From Dyadobacter endophyticus (GTDB lineage: Bacteria; Bacteroidota; Bacteroidia; Cytophagales; Spirosomataceae), in NCBI RefSeq assembly GCF_014641595.1, contig NZ_BMIA01000005.1, positions 434,001 to 498,000 of the forward strand: DNA of 64,000 bases, read 5' to 3'. Below the pieces are notes generated by a model. That model worked only from the letters and a program-made list of their open reading frames with translations. It ran no database searches and was not told where the DNA came from. Shown here in pieces: positions 18,106 to 26,125 of the stretch (position 1 is its first letter; every line of letters starts with the position of its first letter). The position numbers and the translations under genes are program-made.

Positions 18106-19758
18106 ATGAAAAAAATTCTTACCCGGTTTGTACTGCTTGTGGTTGTCCTGGCCGGGATCAACTGGCTGGCGTCGTCGTTTTTTTTCAGGTGGGACCTTAC
18201 CGAGGATAAGCGGTACAGCATTTCCGACGCTACCAAGCAGCTTTTGGGAAGCCTGGAAAAGGATGTAATCGTGAATGTGTATCTTAATGGCGACTTTCCC
18301 GCGGGCTTCGAACGACTAGAAAGCGCCACGCGGGAGACCTTGGAGGAGTTTAAAACGTACGCCAACGGCCATTTGATCGTCAATTATTCCGACCCCACTA
18401 ACGCCACCAGCGAAGAGCAACGCCAGAAACAATACATGAACCTGATCGACCGTGGCTTGAACCCTACCAATGTGTTCGCGAACGAGGACGGTAAACGGAC
18501 GGAGAAAATCATTTTCCCGGGTGTGATCGTGCAGGCAGATACGCTTTCCGTGCCGGTTCAATTATTAAAAGGGAATAAAGCAAGCACGCCGGAGGAACAA
18601 TTGAACCAGTCCTATGAAGGCGTCGAGTTTGAATTGGCATCCGCGATACGCGTGCTGGCGAATCCGCAACGCAAGAAAGTTGGGTTTGTGGTGAGCCACA
18701 CGAAAATTTCCCCAGCCCGTTTGAGCGATATTATTGCTACAATCCAGCAGAGCTACGATGTATTTCTGGACATGAACAATCCGGAATCCTACGAAGGCCT
18801 CGATGCATTGATCATTATGAAACCCGATAGCGCTTTCTCGGACGACGAAAAATACAAGCTGGACCAATATGTGGTTGGAGGTGGTAAGGCATTGTTTTTC
18901 GTGGACGGCGCGCGCGTGGACAGTGTGAGCCTCGACGGCAATTATGCCCAGCCCTTGGATTTGAACCTCGGCGATCTGTTTTTTAAATGGGGAGTCAGAT
19001 TGAATACCAATCTTGTCAAAGACCTGAACTGTGCGCAAATCCTGCTGAATGTGGGTAATGTGGGCGATAACCCTGAGATCCGCCCAATGCCCTGGCGCTT
19101 CTTTCCGCTGTTGAATAATTTTGGAAAACATACTGTTACCCGCAACCTGAACGCCGTATACACAAGATTTCTCAGTTCGATCGACACTGTCGGCGGCGCG
19201 AATGACATTGCCAAAACACCTTTGCTGATGACCTCGCCTTACACGCAGCTCGTGAATGCGCCTGCGCTCGTGGGCTACAACGAGGCTCGCAAGGACCCGC
19301 AGCCATCGGAATACCGCTCGGGCATCAAACTAGCCGGCGTATTGCTCGAAGGATCATTCAATTCGCTCTTTCAAAACCGCATTCTGTCCGGTGATCCGCG
19401 AGCCGCAAAGTTTAAAGCAAGCGGTAGTGCCGGGAAGGTGATCATCTGTTCAGACGGCGACCTGATTGTCAACGATTATGACTATAAAAGGAATGCCCCG
19501 TTGCCACTCGGCTATGACCGCGTAACCAAGCAGACATTCGGCAACAAGGATTTCGTGCTTCACGCACTTGATTACATGACCGACGCGAATGGTTTGATCA
19601 ATGCCCGCGGCAAACAAATCGCAATCCGCGCTTTGGACAAAATACAGATACAGGAGGACAGGAAGTTCTGGCAGGCGCTGAATTTATTGCTACCTGTGAT
19701 ACTAATCGGTCTTTTCGGGGCAATCAGATATTATCTTAGAATCCGAAAATTTGGGTGA
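18106..19758 (+). CDS. gldG: Gliding-motility ABC transporter substrate-binding-like protein GldG
   Basis: Membrane-anchored component of the GldA-GldF-GldG ABC transporter of gliding Bacteroidota. The 550-residue protein has an N-terminal membrane helix (ILTRFVLLVVVLAGINWLASSFFF), the conserved RWDLTEDKRYSISDATKQLL start, an extracytoplasmic DUF4350-like body with VIMKPDSAFSDDEKYKLDQYV, and a C-terminal helix (LLLPVILIGLFGAIRYY). I chose the ATG at 18106 over a GTG at 18100. gldF normally sits just upstream, but here a DUF1080 gene does, so gldF must be elsewhere or lost. dnaN follows on the same strand. Confidence 0.93.
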   Translation: MKKILTRFVLLVVVLAGINWLASSFFFRWDLTEDKRYSISDATKQLLGSLEKDVIVNVYLNGDFPAGFERLESATRETLEEFKTYANGHLIVNYSDPTNATSEEQRQKQYMNLIDRGLNPTNVFANEDGKRTEKIIFPGVIVQADTLSVPVQLLKGNKASTPEEQLNQSYEGVEFELASAIRVLANPQRKKVGFVVSHTKISPARLSDIIATIQQSYDVFLDMNNPESYEGLDALIIMKPDSAFSDDEKYKLDQYVVGGGKALFFVDGARVDSVSLDGNYAQPLDLNLGDLFFKWGVRLNTNLVKDLNCAQILLNVGNVGDNPEIRPMPWRFFPLLNNFGKHTVTRNLNAVYTRFLSSIDTVGGANDIAKTPLLMTSPYTQLVNAPALVGYNEARKDPQPSEYRSGIKLAGVLLEGSFNSLFQNRILSGDPRAAKFKASGSAGKVIICSDGDLIVNDYDYKRNAPLPLGYDRVTKQTFGNKDFVLHALDYMTDANGLINARGKQIAIRALDKIQIQEDRKFWQALNLLLPVILIGLFGAIRYYLRIRKFG

Positions 19759-19788
19759 CAACGCGGCTGGCACTTTCGTAATTTTTTA

Positions 19789-19796
19789 TACTTTTG
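19789..19796 (+). promoter_or_regulatory. Promoter -7 element (TACTTTTG) for dnaN
   Basis: Exact TAnnTTTG match in the gap between gldG and dnaN, 71 bases before the dnaN start, leaving a leader of roughly 60 bases. dnaN can therefore be transcribed separately from gldG. Confidence 0.6.
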
Positions 19797-19867
19797 TTCC
19801 CTACAAAAAAGTTTTTCCGGAATCTTCCGCATATAAATCTATCAACTAAACACTTACGTCACGAATT

Positions 19868-20992
19868 ATGAAGTTTGTCGTTTCGTCATCAGTTCTGCTC
19901 AAACAGCTATCCGCTATAAACGGTGTCGTTTCAACGAACCCAATTGTGCCAATCCTTGAAAATTTCCTGCTTACACTCGAAGGAAATTCCCTGACCGTGA
20001 CGGCATCCGACCTTCAAACCGTAATGATCACGGAAATTGAAGTAGAGTCGTCCGAAAAAGGCGCCATTGCCATTCCCGCAAAGTTGCTGCTCGACACCCT
20101 CCGCGGCCTACCCGAGCAACCGATCACCTTGCAGGTGAATGGTGAAACATTTGGAACCGAGATTATTTCCGATAATGGTCGCTACAAGCTATCGGGCGAA
20201 AACCCGATCGATTTCCCAAAAACTCCGGTTGTGAACCGCGGCCAGTCCGTAGATTTCTCTTCCACTGCCTTGGGATCGGCCATTGCCAATACACTGTTCG
20301 CTACGAGCACCGACGATCTTCGCCCGGCCATGACGGGGGTTTTCGTTCAAATGGGTGCCGAAAGCGCAACTTTCGTGGCTACCGACGGTCATCGCCTCGT
20401 GCGCTACCGCCGTACCGACATCAAATCGGACGTCGATACGTCGATGATCATCCAGCGGAAAGCACTAAACCTGCTGAAAAGCTGTCTGCCGTCTGACGAT
20501 GTTCCGGTAAAAGCGGAGTTCACTTCTTCGAACGCGTTTTTCAGCTTTGGTAACATTCGCATGATCTGCCGGCTGATCGACGAGCGTTTCCCGGATTACG
20601 AAAACGCAATTCCTACCAACAATCCGAATACACTTACCATTAGCAGATTGGAGATCCTCAGCTCGCTGCGACGTATTTCAATCTACTCCAACCGGACCAC
20701 CCACCAGGTACGCATGAAAATGGCGCTGAATGACTTGGTAATCTCTGCGGAAGACCTCGATTATTCGAACGAAGCCAACGAGCGCCTGATGTGCGAATAT
20801 AATGGCGACGATATGGAGATCGGTTTCAATGCAAAATTCCTGATTGAAGTGCTCGGTAACCTTTCGAGCAAAACCATCACGTTCGAGCTTTCCGCTCCCA
20901 ACCGCGCCGGACTCATCATTCCGGTGGATCAGGAAGAAAACGAAGACATCCTCATGCTGGTAATGCCGGTAATGCTTAACACTTACGTTTAG
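19868..20992 (+). CDS. dnaN: DNA polymerase III subunit beta (sliding clamp)
   Basis: Ring-shaped processivity factor that tethers the replicative polymerase to DNA. The 374-residue length and the three repeated clamp domains are normal: MKFVVSSSVLLKQLSAINGVV at the start, LFATSTDDLRPAMTGVFVQM and FVATDGHRLVRYRR in the middle, and the C-terminal ending in DILMLVMPVMLNTYV, which corresponds to the conserved M-P-x-R/M-L-type end of the protein-binding pocket. It is not next to dnaA here, as is usual for this phylum. It has its own promoter and a strong terminator. Confidence 0.97.
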   Translation: MKFVVSSSVLLKQLSAINGVVSTNPIVPILENFLLTLEGNSLTVTASDLQTVMITEIEVESSEKGAIAIPAKLLLDTLRGLPEQPITLQVNGETFGTEIISDNGRYKLSGENPIDFPKTPVVNRGQSVDFSSTALGSAIANTLFATSTDDLRPAMTGVFVQMGAESATFVATDGHRLVRYRRTDIKSDVDTSMIIQRKALNLLKSCLPSDDVPVKAEFTSSNAFFSFGNIRMICRLIDERFPDYENAIPTNNPNTLTISRLEILSSLRRISIYSNRTTHQVRMKMALNDLVISAEDLDYSNEANERLMCEYNGDDMEIGFNAKFLIEVLGNLSSKTITFELSAPNRAGLIIPVDQEENEDILMLVMPVMLNTYV

Positions 20993-21014
20993 AAAATAGT
21001 AACACCAATATTGC

Positions 21015-21045
21015 AAAGTCCGGCTACCCGCCGGACTTTTTTTTG
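21015..21045 (+). terminator. Factor-independent terminator of dnaN
   Basis: Perfect 10-bp stem (AAAGTCCGGC at 21015-21024 with GCCGGACTTT at 21030-21039), 5-base loop, then a run of T, 23 bases after the dnaN stop. Confidence 0.9.
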
Positions 21046-21082
21046 TGTTTAATCAACTCAAATACAATATGTTACCTAGCCA

Positions 21083-21120
21083 CAAGCGTTAATTACGAAA
21101 AAAATCGTAGTTAACGCTTG
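21083..21120 (+). promoter_or_regulatory. Operator 1 inside a 38-base palindrome, upstream of blaI-like gene
   Basis: The core 21094-21109 is TACGA-N6-TCGTA. It is flanked by CAAGCGTTAA (21083-21092) and TTAACGCTTG (21111-21120), exact reverse complements, giving a nearly perfect 38-base dyad. It is the first of three TACGA-N6-TCGTA sites before the repressor gene, so it is probably bound by that repressor. Confidence 0.7.
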
Positions 21121-21124
21121 CATG

Positions 21125-21140
21125 TACGATTTTTTTCGTA
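21125..21140 (+). promoter_or_regulatory. Operator 2 (TACGA-N6-TCGTA)
   Basis: Second copy of the 16-base dyad, with an all-T centre; the centre-to-centre distance from site 1 is 31 bases, about three helical turns. Confidence 0.7.
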
Positions 21141-21149
21141 GACATTTGG

Positions 21150-21165
21150 TACGAAGATCATCGTA
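21150..21165 (+). promoter_or_regulatory. Operator 3 (TACGA-N6-TCGTA)
   Basis: Third copy of the dyad, centred 25 bases after site 2 and ending 13 bases before the repressor start, where bound repressor would block transcription or early elongation. Confidence 0.7.
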
Positions 21166-21178
21166 ATTAAATAACAGC

Positions 21179-21553
21179 ATGTATATCAAGCCCACCGACT
21201 CTGAACTGGAAATTCTGAACTACCTCTGGCAGGCAGGTCCCAGTACCGTCCGTTCCGTGCATGATGCCCTTTCCGAAACCAAGGACGTTGGCTACACCAC
21301 CACCTTGAAACTCATGCAGATCATGCATGACAAAGGGCTGCTATACCGCACCGAGCAAGGACGATCGCACATTTACGTAGCGCTTCTCGGCAAGGAAGAA
21401 ACGCAACAAAATTTTGTAGGTAAAATGGTTGAAACCCTTTTTCAAGGCTCTGCGGCTCAGATGGTGATGCAGGCACTGGGGAATCACACCACCTCCAAGG
21501 AAGAACTGAATGAAATTCGTGAGTTATTAAATAACCTGGAAAACAATCATTAG
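21179..21553 (+). CDS. BlaI/MecI/CopY family transcriptional repressor
   Basis: Winged-helix repressor of 124 residues, the normal length. The N-terminal DNA-binding half reads PTDSELEILNYLWQAGPSTVRSVHDALSETKDVGYTTTLKLMQIMHDKGLLYR, a clear BlaI signature, and the C-terminal helices form the dimer. It is followed two bases later by an M56 metallopeptidase, the usual sensor partner; in known systems the protease signal leads to repressor cleavage. Three palindromic sites upstream make autoregulation likely. No beta-lactamase or transporter gene is next to it, so the regulated output is unknown. Confidence 0.95.
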   Translation: MYIKPTDSELEILNYLWQAGPSTVRSVHDALSETKDVGYTTTLKLMQIMHDKGLLYRTEQGRSHIYVALLGKEETQQNFVGKMVETLFQGSAAQMVMQALGNHTTSKEELNEIRELLNNLENNH

Positions 21554-21555
21554 CC

Positions 21556-23463
21556 ATGGAATTCTTCTCAAATCTGTTACCTAATCCGGCCGTTTCCGCA
21601 TTTGGCTGGACGCTCATCCACTCCATCTGGCAGGGAACGCTGCTGATGCTGATTGCTGTTGCCGCATTCTATTATTTGAGAAAAAAATCAGCCAACACGC
21701 GTTACCTGACAGGCGTTGGCTTTCTTTTCACACAGGTCATTGCCTCTGTCGGAACATTCATTTACTATTATCCTAAAACCACCAGCGCGGTTACCGATGT
21801 AAAGACTTTGGCGCGCTATACCGCATTGTCCACATCCCGCACATGGGCGGAAGTCTCGCGGGACCTGCCCATTACATTTAAAGTACAAATGTGGCTTACC
21901 GCGCATTTACACGAGCTCGTTATCTGCTGGCTCATCGGCTCCGGCATTCTCCTCGTTCGCTTCGCCGGGGGCTGGATTTTCACGGAAAGGCTTCGCATTA
22001 ATGCCAAAATCGTGATGGACAAAGAATGGCGGGCGAGATTCGGGGTGATTACTGCGAAAATGAATATTTCCAAGGCCGTCGAGTTCCGTGAAACGGCCAA
22101 AGTACTAACACCCATGGTGATCGGCACATTGAGTCCGGTCGTATTGATCCCGATTGGCTTGCTTTCAGGATTTTCAACTGCACAGGTCGAAGCTATTCTC
22201 GCGCATGAGCTGGCACACATTCGCAGGAACGACTACCTGATCAATATGCTGCAATCGTTCGTGGAAGTGATCTTTTTCTTCCATCCGGCCATCTGGTGGT
22301 TGTCGGAAAAAGTCCGGGCCGAACGCGAGCATTGCTGCGACGATATTGCACTGGCCGTTTGCGGCGATAAAATGTCCCTGGCGCATGCGCTTGTGAAAGT
22401 AGCCGAATGGCAGGCTACACCCGGATTGGCAATGGCTTTCGCATCCAAAAAACCGCTGTTAATGCACCGTGTGCAGCGTGTTTTGGGATTAAATCCTAAA
22501 CCTGTCCGCACACTGTCAAGCCTGCCCGCCATGATTTTCGCGATCGGCCTAGTGATTGGTATTTCCGCTTATGCCGTTGCCCAAAAGGTTGAAAAAGACA
22601 AAGAAAAGAAAGCCGCCAAACACATGACCATCAAAAAGCGGAAACCGGTGAAAATAGAAACCCGCAAGGAACATGAAATGGAGGAAATGGCCGAAATAGC
22701 TATTGACGAGCAGATTCATGAAAATATCGAAGCTGAAATGGCCCATGTAGAGCTCGATATGGAAGCGCCTGAAATGGATTTCGAACATTCGAGCAATGAT
22801 ACCCTGGATCGGAAGATGTGGGAAATCAACCAAAAAATCCGGGCGATGCATGAAGAATTAAAACCATATCATATACGATTGCAGGAATTGCACCGAGAAC
22901 GCGAGAAATACCGGTTTGAAACCGAACGATTTGAACGCGAAATCGAGAAAATTGAATGGAAAAAACATCGTGCAGAAGAACTAAGATCCGATTTGATGGA
23001 AAAGAGGTCTGTCCTGTTTAACCAGGATGGCAAGGAATCCAAGCTCAGCGATACAGAGCTGGACAAGCAGTTGGCCGATTTTGAACAACAGATCAAAGCC
23101 CAGGAGCAGGTTATTTCTGAACTCAACAATCAGATTTCCAATACGACAAAAGAGGCAATGAAAGCCGAAGAACCGGAGAGAAAAATACAGCGGGAAATCG
23201 AGGAGATAAATTACAAGATCAGCGAGCTCGGGAAGGACATCGGATTAGAAACGCTGAGCTATCGGAAAATGCGGAGTATCGATGAGCCTCCGCGTCCGGT
23301 GCGAGTAGCCCGATCGGGACGCATGCGACGCGCAGGAACCCCTCCTCCCCCGCCACCAGCCCCGGTGGCCGCGCCAGCAAAAGTGGTTCCCGCGCTCCCT
23401 GCGAAACCCGCACCAGCGCCCAAGCCGCCACTTCCACCGAAGAAAGACCCCAAGGATAAATAA
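21556..23463 (+). CDS. M56 family (BlaR1/MecR1-like) membrane metallopeptidase with coiled-coil and Pro-rich tail
   Basis: Inner-membrane zinc protease paired with the BlaI repressor. Of 635 residues, the N-terminal about 340 carry hydrophobic helices and the protease core: HELAH at 217-221 (zinc ligands and catalytic Glu) and the downstream EREHCCDD segment supplying the third ligand. After the last helix (PAMIFAIGLVIGISAYAVA) come about 240 residues of charged coiled coil (KMWEINQKIRAMHEEL...), then a Pro/Ala-rich end (PPPPPPAPVAAPA... KPPLPPKKDPKDK). There is no penicillin-binding sensor domain and no TonB domain, though the Pro-rich stretch resembles the region before one. The inducing signal is unknown. 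Confidence 0.92.
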   Translation: MEFFSNLLPNPAVSAFGWTLIHSIWQGTLLMLIAVAAFYYLRKKSANTRYLTGVGFLFTQVIASVGTFIYYYPKTTSAVTDVKTLARYTALSTSRTWAEVSRDLPITFKVQMWLTAHLHELVICWLIGSGILLVRFAGGWIFTERLRINAKIVMDKEWRARFGVITAKMNISKAVEFRETAKVLTPMVIGTLSPVVLIPIGLLSGFSTAQVEAILAHELAHIRRNDYLINMLQSFVEVIFFFHPAIWWLSEKVRAEREHCCDDIALAVCGDKMSLAHALVKVAEWQATPGLAMAFASKKPLLMHRVQRVLGLNPKPVRTLSSLPAMIFAIGLVIGISAYAVAQKVEKDKEKKAAKHMTIKKRKPVKIETRKEHEMEEMAEIAIDEQIHENIEAEMAHVELDMEAPEMDFEHSSNDTLDRKMWEINQKIRAMHEELKPYHIRLQELHREREKYRFETERFEREIEKIEWKKHRAEELRSDLMEKRSVLFNQDGKESKLSDTELDKQLADFEQQIKAQEQVISELNNQISNTTKEAMKAEEPERKIQREIEEINYKISELGKDIGLETLSYRKMRSIDEPPRPVRVARSGRMRRAGTPPPPPPAPVAAPAKVVPALPAKPAPAPKPPLPPKKDPKDK

Positions 23464-23466
23464 ATG

Positions 23467-23500
23467 AAAAGGGCAACGATTCATCCGCTGCCCTTTTTTG
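23467..23500 (+). terminator. Terminator of the first blaI-M56 operon
   Basis: AAAAGGGCA (23467-23475) pairs with TGCCCTTTT (23489-23497), followed by more T, three bases after the M56 stop codon. It also separates this operon from the convergent reductase gene. Confidence 0.8.
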
Positions 23501-23517
23501 TCTATTTATTCAAAGCG

Positions 23518-24594
23518 TTATTCCACCTCAATCACCACATCCTCGCTCATCGGGTGCGTTACGCAGGTGAGGATAAACCCTTCATTAACCTCGGCCTCAG
23601 AAAGCGCATCCTCCTCGTCCATTTGCACTTTTCCGGACGTGCACCGGCCCATACACGCGGTACACATCCCGGCCTGGCAGGAATACGGCAGATCGATATC
23701 CATATTCAGCGCTGCTTCGAGCACCGTTTCGTGTGGTTTTACGGGCAGCTTATATTCCGTACCCTCGTAAAACAATGTGATTTCGCGCGTTTTAGGCGAA
23801 TCGTCATCTTCCGCTTCAGGTTCCACTATTACGTCTCCTGGTTTAGCAGAAGTCGCTGTGATAAAACTCTCTTTCCGGATTTTGTTCTCCGGCACGGCGA
23901 GTATCGAAAGTGCACGATGCGCTTCTTCCATCATATCCTCGGGCCCGCACAGAAAGTATTCCGCTTCTTTTTTATTCAGCGTAGGGAGTTTTTCAATGAT
24001 TTTCAGCACGTGGCTCTTATTCAATCGCCCGGTTTCGCCCTCCCAGCCTTCATTTGGCTGACTTAATGTGTGCACAACTGTCAAGCGTTTGCCGTATTTA
24101 GCCTCCAAAGCCACGATTTTGTCTTTGAAAATAATGCTCTCCTCCTTCCGGCTTCCGTAGATCAGAAAAACTTCGCTTTCCGGCTCCACCATCAGAACGG
24201 ACTTCAAGATAGAAAACAGTGGGGTAATGCCACTTCCGGCACCGATAAATACCACCTGTCGCGTCTGATCGTCCGCCTGTTTAGGAAAGAAATGGCCCAT
24301 TGGCTCCAATGTTTCCAGTACATCGCCTTCCTTCAGTGTGTCGAGCAGCAGGTTCGAAGCATAACCGCCAGGCACCCGCTTGATCGTAATCGCCAGCGAG
24401 ACGTCCGTATAGGGAGAACTCGACATAGAGTACGATCTTCTGATTTTTTTATCCTCAAAAGGCAGCAACAACGTCAGGAACTGACCCGGGCGATATTGAA
24501 CAACTTCGCTGATCGGATGCCAGAAATGAATGGTAGCAGCTTCGTCCGTTTCCTTTTCTACTTCTTTAACTTTCAGAAAATAATATTTGCTCAT
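23518..24594 (-). CDS. PaaE-like ferredoxin-NADP reductase with C-terminal 2Fe-2S domain
   Basis: A 358-residue electron-transfer flavoprotein. The order is an FAD-binding barrel (about 1-105, with RPGQFLTL and the FAD motif RRSYSMSSSP), an NAD(P)-binding domain (about 110-240, GAGSGITPLFSILKSVL and FLCGPEDMMEEAHRAL) and a plant-type ferredoxin domain (about 265-358) with PYSCQAGMCTACMGRC and a last Cys in FILTCVTHP, so all four cluster ligands are present. Such proteins feed electrons to ring oxygenases or desaturases. No oxygenase or phenylacetate gene is nearby, so the partner is unknown and the specific name paaE should not be assumed. Confidence 0.92.
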   Translation of the reverse strand: MSKYYFLKVKEVEKETDEAATIHFWHPISEVVQYRPGQFLTLLLPFEDKKIRRSYSMSSSPYTDVSLAITIKRVPGGYASNLLLDTLKEGDVLETLEPMGHFFPKQADDQTRQVVFIGAGSGITPLFSILKSVLMVEPESEVFLIYGSRKEESIIFKDKIVALEAKYGKRLTVVHTLSQPNEGWEGETGRLNKSHVLKIIEKLPTLNKKEAEYFLCGPEDMMEEAHRALSILAVPENKIRKESFITATSAKPGDVIVEPEAEDDDSPKTREITLFYEGTEYKLPVKPHETVLEAALNMDIDLPYSCQAGMCTACMGRCTSGKVQMDEEDALSEAEVNEGFILTCVTHPMSEDVVIEVE

Positions 24595-24675
24595 TGTTTG
24601 GCTGTAAGCTTTAAGCCGTGGGCTCTATGCTTATTTGTTCAAAAAAAGGTGTGCTAATGCGAAATAAAACAACAC

Positions 24676-24708
24676 AAAAGCCTCATAGGTAACACCCATG
24701 AGGCTTTT
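24676..24708. terminator. Hairpin terminator after the aminotransferase gene
   Basis: AAAAGCCTCAT (24676-24686) pairs exactly with ATGAGGCTTTT (24698-24708). It lies 18 bases after the aminotransferase stop on the minus strand; the T run in that direction fits termination. Confidence 0.85.
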
Positions 24709-24725
24709 AAGATTTCATTTTAATA

Positions 24726-25943
24726 CTATTTCAAAGTTGCTACGGCGTCCTTGATACGTTTTACTGCTTCTTCCAGCGCCTCGTCGGCAGCTGCTGTCGA
24801 GATGCGGATGCAATTAGGAGCCCCAAAACCTGAACCAGCTACGGTCGAAACAAAAGATTTGTTCAAAATCCAGTTCGCGAAATCATCCGAATCTTTGATG
24901 AGCGTCTCGCCATCCGATTTTCCGAAATAATAGCTCACATCCGGGAATGCGTAGAACGCTCCTTGCGGTACGTTCACCTTGAAGCCAGGAATGTCTTTCA
25001 GCAAACCTACCACCAAGTCGCGGCGACGGTGGTATGCCTTCGCCATTTCGATAGAAGGCTCTTTCGGGCCATTGAATGCAGCCGTAGCCGCTTTCTGTGC
25101 AATAGAGTTGGTCCCTGATGTAACCTGACCTTGCAGTTTTTCAACACCGTCGGCGATCCATTTCGCCGCCGCGATGAAACCGATCCGCCAGCCTGTCATA
25201 GCATAGCCTTTCGCCACACCATTCACAGTGATCACACGGTCTTTCAGTGCAGGGATAGAACCGATGCTGAAATGGCCTTCCTCGGTAAAGTTGATGTATT
25301 CGTAGATCTCGTCGGCCAGCACGTACACACCTTCGTGTTTTTCGAGCACCGCTGCGATTTCTCTCAATTCTTTTTCTGAATAAACAGCGCCTGTCGGGTT
25401 GTTCGGCGAAGCGTACATCACCACTTTCGTGCGTGGCGTGATGGCTGCCTCCAATTGTGCGGCAGTTACTTTGAAATCGTTCTCAAAAGCACCGTCGACA
25501 ATCACCGACTTGCCTTCCGCGAGTTTCACCATTTCGGAATAGCTCACCCAATAAGGCGCAAAAATTACCACCTCATCACCCGGGTTCACCAAAACCTGAA
25601 TCACGTTCGCCAGTGAATGTTTCGCACCGGTTGAAACCACGATATTTTCCGGTTTCCAATCTATATTATTGTCGCGCTTTAACTTGTCAGCAATGGCCTT
25701 TCGCAGATCAGGGTAACCTGCTACGGGTGAGTAACCGTGAAAACCATCGTCGATGGCTTTTTTAGCGGCCTCGCAAATGTGTGCGGGCGTCTTGAAGTCT
25801 GGCTCACCAACGCTCAGACTGATCACTTTATGGCCTTGGGCGGCCAGTTCACGGGCCATTTTGGTCATCGCCAGCGTCGAAGACTCTTCGAGGGCGTTGA
25901 TGCGGTCGGCCAACAACCGTGTTTGCTCTGCTACTGCGGACAT
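24726..25943 (-). CDS. Class I/II pyridoxal-phosphate aminotransferase (aspartate aminotransferase-like)
   Basis: Cytosolic PLP enzyme of 405 residues in the aspartate/prephenate aminotransferase subgroup (I-gamma). Features visible are SLSVGEPDFKTPAHI, YSPVAGYPDLRKAIADKL, NIVVSTGAKHSLAN, YASPNNPTGAVYS, LADEIYEYINF, and the PLP-lysine region VNGVAKGYAMTGWRIGF, ending with NCIRISTAA for the substrate carboxylate Arg. All key residues seem intact. It probably makes aspartate and may also transaminate prephenate. It is single, with its own promoter element at 26001 and terminator. Confidence 0.93.
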   Translation of the reverse strand: MSAVAEQTRLLADRINALEESSTLAMTKMARELAAQGHKVISLSVGEPDFKTPAHICEAAKKAIDDGFHGYSPVAGYPDLRKAIADKLKRDNNIDWKPENIVVSTGAKHSLANVIQVLVNPGDEVVIFAPYWVSYSEMVKLAEGKSVIVDGAFENDFKVTAAQLEAAITPRTKVVMYASPNNPTGAVYSEKELREIAAVLEKHEGVYVLADEIYEYINFTEEGHFSIGSIPALKDRVITVNGVAKGYAMTGWRIGFIAAAKWIADGVEKLQGQVTSGTNSIAQKAATAAFNGPKEPSIEMAKAYHRRRDLVVGLLKDIPGFKVNVPQGAFYAFPDVSYYFGKSDGETLIKDSDDFANWILNKSFVSTVAGSGFGAPNCIRISTAAADEALEEAVKRIKDAVATLK

Positions 25944-26000
25944 TGCAACGTTTTAATTAAGTTAAAGAAGGTACTGCGAACTGTATCAACAAATTGCCCG

Positions 26001-26008
26001 CAAAGGTA
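26001..26008 (-). promoter_or_regulatory. Promoter -7 element (TACCTTTG) for the aminotransferase gene
   Basis: On the minus strand this is TACCTTTG, an exact TAnnTTTG match, 58 bases before the aminotransferase start. Confidence 0.55.
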
Positions 26009-26125
26009 CTGCTTTTTTAGAAGTTGTATTGTATTATGTCAAGAAAGATTTAATGGAGATATACCAATGAGCAAGCGGTAAACCCGATCTGCTTGAGATA
26101 GCGGCACATTCAACGATATTTGTTC

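Noticed and set aside
21179..23463. Beta-lactam resistance system
   Set aside because: BlaI and M56 are present, but there is no penicillin-binding sensor domain and no beta-lactamase nearby.
23518..24594. Phenylacetate degradation cluster
   Set aside because: Only a PaaE-like reductase is present; no paaABC or other pathway genes are in the window.
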